From an uncultured Gemmatimonadota bacterium (lineage in GTDB: Bacteria > Gemmatimonadota > Gemmatimonadetes > Gemmatimonadales > GWC2-71-9), in NCBI GenBank assembly GCA_913009915.1, contig CAJVYZ010000028.1, positions 1-11,738 of the forward strand: 11,738 nt of DNA. Reading direction: 5' to 3'. Position 1 is the stretch's first letter, and the number at the start of each line of letters is the position of its first letter. Shown here one piece after another: positions 6,659 to 11,738 of this stretch. The position numbers and the translations under genes are program-made. Under the pieces are notes generated by a model. That model ran no database searches, was not told the origin of the DNA, and saw only the letters and a program-made list of their open reading frames with translations.

Positions 6659-6673
6659 CGGCGCCACGCGCCG
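6659..6673 (-). promoter_or_regulatory. Perfect GC hairpin in the leader of the malate synthase-like gene
   Basis: A 6-bp stem CGGCGC/GCGCCG closes a 3-nt loop, 5 nt upstream of the AGGAGG site. It is stable and well placed to influence ribosome access, or to be the stump of a processed POT-to-malate-synthase transcript. No U-tract follows, so it is not called a terminator. The hairpin is seen directly; any role is inferred, and in DNA of this GC content such stems also arise by chance. Confidence 0.3.
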
Positions 6674-6763
6674 GTCTATGAGGGGGACTCAAGCCAATTC
6701 CGTGCCAGAACTTGCACGCAGGGGCGGCCGCTGGGCCCCCCCGTGAACTGGCCCGGTAACTCC

Positions 6764-8305
6764 TTACGTATCAGTGGATTGCGATGACTGCATCAGCCGC
6801 CGCATGGGCCGGACCAGGAACGCCAGGATCACACCCGCCCCGATGGAGAATGCCGCCACCGCGCCAAATACCTCCGACTGGGTAAAGGACGCATACAGGC
6901 CCACCACCGTCCCGGCGATGAAGTTGCCGGCTGAGGTGGCCATGAACCAGACGCCCATCACCATGCCGGCGATCCGTTGCGGGGCCAGCTTGGTCATGGC
7001 GCTCAGACCTACCGGGCTGAGAGTCAGTTCGCCCACGGTGTGCAGGAAGTACGTCAGGATGAGCCACATGGGACTCACTTTGACCCCGGAGGCCGACAGC
7101 GATGCCGCCACCACCATCACCAGGAAACCCGCACCCACCAGGATGAGTCCGAAGGAGAACTTGGCGGGAGTGGAAGGGTCGCGGCGGCGCTGGGCCAGCC
7201 AAACCCAGAGCCAGGCGAACAGCGGTGTCAGGAAGATGATGAACAGTGCGTTGGCCGACTGGAACCAGCTGGCGGGGAAGTAGTTCTTGGTATCGTTCTG
7301 GGCAAACAAGTTGAGGGACGAGCCCGCTTGCTCGAAGGCCGACCAGAAAACGGCCGACGCGACGAACAGCACCAGAATCATATACAACCGCTTGCGCTCT
7401 TCCCTGGTCCACTCGCTGGCCATGAACAGCCAGGTGAAGAACCCAACGATGATGAGCAGCAGGCTCACGCCGACCACTTGGGCTACGCCCTGGGGAGTTA
7501 TCGTGATCGCCCCGAGGTTGGCTAGGACGACCAACGACACCAGGCCGCCGACGATCCCGCCAACTCCCAAGGCGGTGTTTCGCTTGAGCCTCCGCGCCGC
7601 TTCGGGCGATTCAGCCGGTGCCGGGTGCATGCCCCGATCGCCAAGATACTTCCCGCCTTTCACGTACCACACCAGCCCCACGAACATCCCGATGGCCGCC
7701 ATGGCAAAGCCGAAGTGCCAAGAGGACTCCGGCGACAACCCGACGGACTCCAGAAACCGTTGGAACGCGGGGAGTTGGGCCAGCCCCCCCACGACGAACG
7801 GCGAGATGAACGCGCCAACGTTGATTCCCATGTAGTAGATGGAGAACCCTGAATCCCGGCGTACATCACCTTGGTCGTAGAGCGTGCCGACCATGGCCGA
7901 TACGTTGGGCTTGAGCAGACCGGTTCCCACGACGATCAGCAGAAGGCCCAGATAGAACCACTGTTCACCGGGAACGGCGAGGGAAATGTGTCCCAACATG
8001 ATGATGATGCCGCCGTACAGGACCGCCCGGCGCATGCCGATCAGGCGGTCGGCCACCCACCCCCCAGGCAGCGCCAGGAGATACACCAACGAGACGTAGG
8101 TGCCGTACACTGCGCCGGCCTTCCCCACGTCGTACTCCATCCCGCCGGCCGCGATGGGGGCCGTCATGAACAGAATCAGGATGGCCCGCATGCCGTAGTA
8201 GCTGAACCGCTCCCACAACTCGGTGAAGAACAGGGTGGATAGCCCCCGGGGATGCCCGAAGAAGGCGGTATCGTCCGTCTGGGCTGCCGCTGCGCGTTCG
8301 CTCAT
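6764..8305 (-). CDS. POT/PTR family proton-dependent oligopeptide transporter
   Basis: This 513-residue inner-membrane protein belongs to the POT (PTR2) branch of the major facilitator superfamily. It opens with HPRGLSTLFFTELWERFSYYG, whose last part is the POT ExxERFxYYG motif (Glu29, Glu32, Arg33, Tyr36-Tyr37) needed for proton coupling. The second family signature appears as FSIYYMGINVGAF near residue 155. About 14 hydrophobic segments follow the bacterial POT pattern, and the length is typical. Members import di- and tripeptides with protons; the substrate range cannot be read here. The ATG at 8305 places the HPRG motif at the usual distance from the N-terminus, although no strong ribosome site is seen. 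The gene lies 90 nt downstream of the coiled-coil gene and upstream of the malate synthase-like gene on the same strand, so a loose operon is possible. Confidence 0.95.
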   Translation of the reverse strand: MSERAAAAQTDDTAFFGHPRGLSTLFFTELWERFSYYGMRAILILFMTAPIAAGGMEYDVGKAGAVYGTYVSLVYLLALPGGWVADRLIGMRRAVLYGGIIIMLGHISLAVPGEQWFYLGLLLIVVGTGLLKPNVSAMVGTLYDQGDVRRDSGFSIYYMGINVGAFISPFVVGGLAQLPAFQRFLESVGLSPESSWHFGFAMAAIGMFVGLVWYVKGGKYLGDRGMHPAPAESPEAARRLKRNTALGVGGIVGGLVSLVVLANLGAITITPQGVAQVVGVSLLLIIVGFFTWLFMASEWTREERKRLYMILVLFVASAVFWSAFEQAGSSLNLFAQNDTKNYFPASWFQSANALFIIFLTPLFAWLWVWLAQRRRDPSTPAKFSFGLILVGAGFLVMVVAASLSASGVKVSPMWLILTYFLHTVGELTLSPVGLSAMTKLAPQRIAGMVMGVWFMATSAGNFIAGTVVGLYASFTQSEVFGAVAAFSIGAGVILAFLVRPMRRLMQSSQSTDT

Positions 8306-8395
8306 GCCGTGTATCCGTAGGTTGGAGTCGAGAGGTGTCCGCGTGGTGAGACGACCGCTGGCTGCAGTCGCACACGCCGTCGCAAGTGGATTGGG

Positions 8396-8968
8396 CTACC
8401 GGTCGTTCTTCATCTTGCGTTTGAGGTAGGCGAGTTGTTCGTCGACGGCGGCTTCCTTGGCCTGCCGGTCGAGATCGGCTTGCAGCAGCTCGCCCTTCAA
8501 GTCGGTATCAGGCCGCTGGCCACCGGCGGCTTCGAGATCGCGCCAAGCCCGGTTGACGCTGGCCAGATTGCCGTCGTCCTCCAGCCCCATGGATGCCGCC
8601 TTGAAGCGGGTCCGCAGTTCGTCGAGATCCCGGTGCGCCATGGCCAACTCCTGTTGCTGGACGGCTAGCTTCCGCTCCAGCAGCGCAATTCGTTCCCGGT
8701 GTTTCCCCGCGAACTCCTCGGCGATGCGGACGGTTTCCTGGTCGGGGACGGCGGCCGCAAGGCGGCCCCGACGTTCGACGTCGGCCAGGTGCTGCCGTTC
8801 ATCCTCGATCTGGCGCGTAGTCGCGTCGAGTCCCTCACCCATGGCCTGCAATCCGACCTTCAGCTCGATCATCGCCTCCCGCATCGGGCCGGTCCGCTCA
8901 CGCGGGTCGGTGTCGGGCGTGAGGTCAGACAACAGCTGCTCCACACGGTCACGCCAACCTTCAAACAT
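8396..8968 (-). CDS. Hypothetical coiled-coil protein
   Basis: This 190-residue, highly charged protein has no signal peptide or membrane segment. Long heptad-like helices run through about residues 30-67 and 78-125, rich in Glu, Arg, Gln and Leu, for example ERIALLERKLAVQQQELAMA. A short Gly/Asp break follows near 130, and a final helix ends in EQLAYLKRKMKNDR. The pattern recalls PspA/IM30-like or other cytosolic scaffold coiled coils, but I recognise no diagnostic motif and assign no function. The ATG at 8968 opens MFEGWRDRVEQLL, an amphipathic start; the ribosome site is weak. It is the first gene of the minus-strand run that continues to the POT transporter and is divergent from the lipoprotein gene. 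The 157 bp between those starts must hold promoters for both, but no clear -10/-35 pair was identified. Confidence 0.75.
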   Translation of the reverse strand: MFEGWRDRVEQLLSDLTPDTDPRERTGPMREAMIELKVGLQAMGEGLDATTRQIEDERQHLADVERRGRLAAAVPDQETVRIAEEFAGKHRERIALLERKLAVQQQELAMAHRDLDELRTRFKAASMGLEDDGNLASVNRAWRDLEAAGGQRPDTDLKGELLQADLDRQAKEAAVDEQLAYLKRKMKNDR

Positions 8969-9125
8969 GATGGATGTTCAACCGGTAGTGAGGAAATGGG
9001 AACCTGTGCTGGCAGACGTCCAATGTTAGAGGCCAGCCGCTGGAGCGTCAAGCGAAGCCGGCACGGGCCGGACGGATTGCGTGTATGTTTCGCCGAGCCC
9101 CACTATCCGCGCACCCGGAGGCACC

Positions 9126-9611
9126 ATGCGCCATCGCATGATGGTTACCCTGTCGATCCTGCTGGTCGCCGGCTGTGACGGCCAGCGCCAGAGCGGGACC
9201 GCCTGCGGCATCGCCGCCCTCGCCGGGCCGACCATACTGCTGAGTGAGTTCGGGGTCCCGGGCCAGACCCTGGCGGCCACGCCCAGCGAATTGCCCGAAC
9301 GGCTGGTTGCCCGGCTGGCCGCCGGGCCGGCCTACCGGGCCGTCGTGGGCCGCGCCGACACCACTTGGGTAATCGGGGTAGAGGGAACATTCGAGGCCGA
9401 TGAAATGCCCGGGTTCGGCGTGCTGGTGCTCGACCTATCGGCCACCGTGGTCGGCGTCATGCTATTCGCAGGCGACCCTCTCGAAGGAGCCCCCATCCTC
9501 GGTGAGGTGTCGATCGGAAACGAGATGATCCCGCTGATCGGCATCAAGCTGGATCGGGTGCGGTTCGAGGACCCGGCCTGTCCGTTCTTTCCGGATTCCC
9601 TGCTGCTGTGA
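9126..9611 (+). CDS. Small secreted lipoprotein of unknown function
   Basis: This 161-residue protein has a short charged N-terminus, a hydrophobic stretch and a lipobox LVAGC (Cys17), so it is probably lipid-anchored after Lsp cleavage. The mature part is rich in Val, Ile and Gly beta-like segments (TTWVIGVEG, FGVLVLDLSATVVGV) with a few Cys (Cys17, one near 27, one near the end), and no recognised domain. The ATG at 9126 is chosen because GGAGG lies 4 nt upstream and a clean lipoprotein signal starts there; an in-frame GTG at 9081 would place 15 extra residues before the signal. Its TGA overlaps the GTG of the next gene as GTGA, so the two are probably translated together. Function is not known. 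Confidence 0.85.
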   Translation: MRHRMMVTLSILLVAGCDGQRQSGTACGIAALAGPTILLSEFGVPGQTLAATPSELPERLVARLAAGPAYRAVVGRADTTWVIGVEGTFEADEMPGFGVLVLDLSATVVGVMLFAGDPLEGAPILGEVSIGNEMIPLIGIKLDRVRFEDPACPFFPDSLLL

Positions 9612-10372
9612 CAGCACCGCGGATCGGCATCAGCGCCCGAGTAACGGGTGAGCTCGGCAGGCAGCACACGGGTGTCCACATCGACTACGCCCACTCGGTG
9701 AGCGCTGCCGGCGGGGTTCCGCTGGTCCTGCCACCGGTCATCGGACCGTCCGCTGCCGCCGAGGCCCTCGCGGCCTGTCACGGGCTGCTCCTGACGGGCG
9801 GAGAGGACCTTCTCCCGGAGCATTACGGCCTGACCGGTACCGAGCACCTCCGTGACACCGACGGGGACCGGGATGCCTTCGAGATGGCCCTGTTCCGGGA
9901 CGCCCGGTCCAGCCGGGTGCCGGTCCTGGCAATCTGTCGGGGCTTCCAACTGGTCAACGTGGTCCTTGGGGGGACGCTGTGGCAGGACCTGCCAGCTCAG
10001 CGGCCTTCAGACCTCGACCACGACAAGGGATCCGAATGGCACGAACGGACCCACCACGTCCGGATGCTGCCGGGCAGCCTGGCGCTGGCTGCGATGGGAC
10101 GGGACCTGGTCCTCACCAACTCGTTCCACCATCAGGCCATCCGAGACCTGGCCCAGGGGCTGCACGCCACGGCGTTGGCGGACGACGGTGTCATCGAGGC
10201 CGCAGAGGGCAACGATGACAGGCACTGGCTGGTGGGCGTCCAGTGGCACCCGGAGAGTTTCTGGCGGGAATCCGAGGCGCCCGAACGAGGACTGTTCAAG
10301 GCATTGGTGGACGCGGCCGTGGAGTGGCGGTCAGGCCGGGCCCTCCAACTCACGGAGAATGCGATCGGGTGA
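9608..10372 (+). CDS. Gamma-glutamyl-gamma-aminobutyrate hydrolase-like protein (peptidase C26, class I glutamine amidotransferase fold)
   Basis: This 254-residue cytosolic protein has the class I amidotransferase triad: nucleophile Cys110 in AICRGFQLVNV, and His214-x-Glu216 in VQWHPES. The TGGEDLLP motif at 63-70 and NSFHHQAI at 171-178 are typical of the PuuD-like peptidase C26 family. PuuD hydrolyses gamma-glutamyl-GABA in the putrescine pathway; homologues act on other gamma-glutamyl amides, and no putrescine genes lie nearby, so the substrate is open. The GTG at 9608 overlaps the lipoprotein stop by 4 nt, implying coupling. The 3' end overlaps the convergent unknown gene by 42 nt. The length is normal and all catalytic residues are present. 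Confidence 0.93.
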   Translation: MTAPRIGISARVTGELGRQHTGVHIDYAHSVSAAGGVPLVLPPVIGPSAAAEALAACHGLLLTGGEDLLPEHYGLTGTEHLRDTDGDRDAFEMALFRDARSSRVPVLAICRGFQLVNVVLGGTLWQDLPAQRPSDLDHDKGSEWHERTHHVRMLPGSLALAAMGRDLVLTNSFHHQAIRDLAQGLHATALADDGVIEAAEGNDDRHWLVGVQWHPESFWRESEAPERGLFKALVDAAVEWRSGRALQLTENAIG

Positions 10373-11044
10373 ACAGCAGTTGGGGAACAGCAGTTGGTCG
10401 CTCAGTCGGTTGAGAGCACGCCGCGCCTGGGTGAAGCGCTCGGCGGCCGCACGGAACACCGGCTCGAGTCCCAGGCGGTCGGCCAACTCGTGGTCCGAGG
10501 CCATTTGGTACCCTCGTTGCCCCAGGAGTTCGTAATATTCGATGCCGGGACCACCCTTCCGCAACCGCCGTGCGGCGATATAGTCGGGGAAAACACCGAC
10601 CAGCCACAAGGCGTAGTTGCCTAGGTGGACCATGACCTTGAACCGGCGGCTGCCGCTGCTCAGGTTGAGATCGTCGAGGATGTCGACAACATATTGGTGG
10701 CGGTGGTCGTCGTTCCAGTCGATGCGCCAGGCACGGTCCCGGCGCCCAAATTCGAGGAGCATGGCGGCGAGATAGTCCGCCAGGTCGCGATCGTCCGTTC
10801 CCGTACCCCGCAGGAGGTGCCGCACGGCGACGTAATAGAACAGGGCGGGTGACGGCAGCAACATGCCGCGGACCGCCACGAGTCGCTCGAACAACTCGGG
10901 ATGATCCAGCAGGGCGTCGATCCCCTCCTGGTCCAGTTGACGTTCGACCCGAGCCCGGGTCACTGCCGACCCCCGACTCAAGAGGAGGATGACCAGCTGC
11001 CGGTCGTTGGCTGACAGGCGGCTTCTAGTATCCGCGAGAATCAT
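10331..11044 (-). CDS. Hypothetical protein, 237 residues, not recognised
   Basis: I do not recognise this family. The protein is probably soluble. It is helix-rich, with an N-terminal RLSANDRQLVILLLSRG segment and a central aromatic-rich part (SPALFYYVAVRHLLRG, RIDWNDDHRHQYVVDILDDL, HLGNYALWLVGVFPDYIAARR). A C-terminal helical tail (ELADRLGLEPVFRAAAERF) precedes the LLFPNCCSPDRIL end. ATG 11044 is preceded at 6 nt by an AAAGGAGGT-type ribosome site; starts further upstream (to 11260) would run antisense through the GAF-PAS gene. The gene is head to head with that GAF-PAS gene, the two ATG codons sharing CATG, and it overlaps the PuuD-like gene tail to tail by 42 nt. A 14-bp tandem duplication in the tail changes the C-terminal reading frame. 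The pairing with a sensor hints at a signalling role, which is only inference. Confidence 0.85.
   Translation of the reverse strand: MILADTRSRLSANDRQLVILLLSRGSAVTRARVERQLDQEGIDALLDHPELFERLVAVRGMLLPSPALFYYVAVRHLLRGTGTDDRDLADYLAAMLLEFGRRDRAWRIDWNDDHRHQYVVDILDDLNLSSGSRRFKVMVHLGNYALWLVGVFPDYIAARRLRKGGPGIEYYELLGQRGYQMASDHELADRLGLEPVFRAAAERFTQARRALNRLSDQLLFPNCCSPDRILRELEGPA
10370..10397. repeat. 14-bp tandem duplication at the convergent gene overlap
   Basis: TGAACAGCAGTTGG (10370-10383) is followed directly by GGAACAGCAGTTGG (10384-10397), identical at 13 of 14 positions. The first unit begins with the TGA stop of the PuuD-like gene. Since 14 is not a multiple of three, the duplication shifts the frame of the minus-strand gene: with one copy its tail would read LLFTRSHSP and stop about 20 bp earlier. 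Confidence 0.85.
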
Positions 11045-11660
11045 GACCGAACCTCCTTTCCCACCGTCCACCGAAGCCGTGGACATGGAAGCTACCGTGC
11101 AGGAATTGCGCCGTATCGCAGAATTCTCCCGGGCCGTGGCCGCGGCGGCAGCTCCCGCCGCCGTGATCGACCTGCTGTGGCAACAACTTGCGGGTTGGTA
11201 CCCCACCTGCGAGCGCGCCATCGCCCGGTACCAGGAGGACTCCGCCGACCCGGAGATCATTCACACGTCAGGTCCAAGCGCCTCGCGTGCCATCGAGCAG
11301 AACACCGGGGGGATCCCGGGGGCGACCGCCGGAATCAGCGGGCCGCAGGGCGCGGTGCTCGAGGGCTCGCTCGTCGTCCTCGGCCGGCGCCGTGGGCTGG
11401 TGGCGGTCGCCAGCCCAGGGACCCGATTCACGCCCTACGACGTAGATGTGTTGGACATCCTGTTGAACGCAACGGTCAACGCCCTGGCCAATCTCGGGCG
11501 GTACGGCGCGAGCGGCCAGGCGACCTGGGACCTCACCGTCGACGCCGTCCCTACCGCGCTGTGCACCGTGGCGGGCGACGGCCGTGTCCAGCTCACCAAC
11601 CGCGCCTTCACTGATCTGATCGGCCGATCGCGCAGCGACATCGCGGGGGAACGGTGGACC
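11043..11660 (+). CDS. GAF-PAS signalling protein, probably a sensor kinase N-terminus (3' truncated by contig end)
   Basis: The 206 genuine residues contain a GAF-like domain at about 20-153 (helix LRRIAEFSRAVAAAAAPAAVIDLL, then a strand core including GSLVVLGRRRGLVAVAS and the closing TPYDVDVLDILLNATVNAL). A PAS domain begins at about 160 (VDAVPTALCTVAGDGRVQLTNRAF) and is cut off at IAGERWT. This order is common in sensor histidine kinases, diguanylate cyclases and other multidomain regulators; the output domain is not in the window. Signal ligands are unknown. The ATG at 11043 is provisional: its ribosome site is weak, GTG 11079 and ATG 11085 are alternatives, and ATG 10989 has AGAGGAGG abutting it with no spacing. 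The apparent extension RSEEHTSELQSH beyond 11660 is translated sequencing adapter and is not part of the protein. The unknown gene lies head to head with it. Confidence 0.75.
11051..11059 (-). promoter_or_regulatory. Strong ribosome binding site of the unknown 237-residue protein
   Basis: AAAGGAGGT on the minus strand, nearly the full anti-16S complement, ends 6 nt before the ATG at 11044. It fixes that start. The same bases are codons 3-6 of the opposing GAF-PAS gene if the latter starts at 11043. Confidence 0.85.
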
Positions 11661-11738
11661 AGATCGGAAGAGCACACGTCTGAACTCCAGTCACACTGAT
11701 ATATCTCGTATGCCGTCTTCTGCTTGAAAAAAAAAAAA
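11661..11738 (+). other. Illumina TruSeq adapter with index, plus poly-A read-through (contamination)
   Basis: From 11661 the sequence is the TruSeq indexed adapter: AGATCGGAAGAGC onward through 11694, the index ACTGATAT at 11695-11702 (as in TruSeq index 25), and the constant ATCTCGTATGCC...CTGCTTG end at 11703-11726. Twelve A residues (11727-11738) follow, as produced when a read runs past the end of a short insert. This is non-biological and should be trimmed. Confidence 0.98.

Noticed and set aside
6720..6745. G-rich/C-rich stretch after the POT stop as a Rho-independent terminator
   Set aside because: Only about 5 bp of stem with a 9-nt loop can form and no U-run follows on the minus strand.
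8969..9125. A sigma-70 promoter using TATGTT near 9084 for the lipoprotein gene
   Set aside because: No matching -35 box at proper spacing was found, so the call would be guesswork.
11661..11699. Continuation of the GAF-PAS protein to a TGA at 11697-11699
   Set aside because: These codons are adapter sequence; the real gene is simply cut off at 11660.
11727..11738. Terminal poly-A as a terminator, tail or natural homopolymer
   Set aside because: It follows directly on the complete sequencing adapter and is read-through artefact.

Overview
The window is GC-rich bacterial DNA from what looks like a metagenomic or draft-genome contig. A TonB-dependent receptor with a carboxypeptidase-regulatory-like N-terminus, several probable lipoproteins and frequent GTG starts indicate a Gram-negative soil or aquatic bacterium. 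The receptor style is reminiscent of Gemmatimonadota, but this placement is an inference from gene content and is not proven. Genuine sequence ends at 11660. The last 78 bases are an Illumina TruSeq adapter with its index, followed by poly-A read-through. No rRNA, tRNA, CRISPR array, transposase or phage gene was seen, and no stretch over 300 bases lacks a gene.

Layout. (1) 2-2557 (+): the 3' part of a TonB-dependent outer-membrane receptor. It is followed by a short gene-end region of 7-bp tandem repeats, which also supplies the last codons and the stop of the convergent gene. (2) 4595-2619 (-): a compact copper-handling operon in the order SCO1/SenC lipoprotein, PCu(A)C copper chaperone, CtaG-like oxidase assembly membrane protein. 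The first two overlap by ATGA. A stem-loop lies between the second and third. A half-length TauE/SafE (TSUP) membrane protein is divergent (4662-5039, +), with inverted repeats in the shared promoter region. (3) 8968-5028 (-): a coiled-coil protein, a POT-family peptide:proton symporter, and a malate synthase A homologue. The homologue has the full family length but lacks the conserved metal-binding and catalytic acidic residues. (4) 9126-10372 (+): a small lipoprotein translationally coupled (GTGA) to a PuuD-type class I glutamine amidotransferase/gamma-glutamyl hydrolase. (5) 11044-10331 (-): an unrecognised 237-residue protein. (6) 11043-11660 (+): a GAF-PAS signalling protein cut off by the contig end. 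Genes 5 and 6 are head to head, and their predicted ATG codons lie on the two strands of one CATG.

How the parts fit. SCO, PCu(A)C and CtaG are all implicated in delivering copper to the CuA/CuB centres of haem-copper oxidases, so region 2 is best read as a respiratory-oxidase metallation unit. The POT transporter and the PuuD-type hydrolase suggest use of peptides and gamma-glutamyl compounds. The most unusual item is the malate synthase-like protein, which probably does not catalyse the malate synthase reaction as the family normally does.
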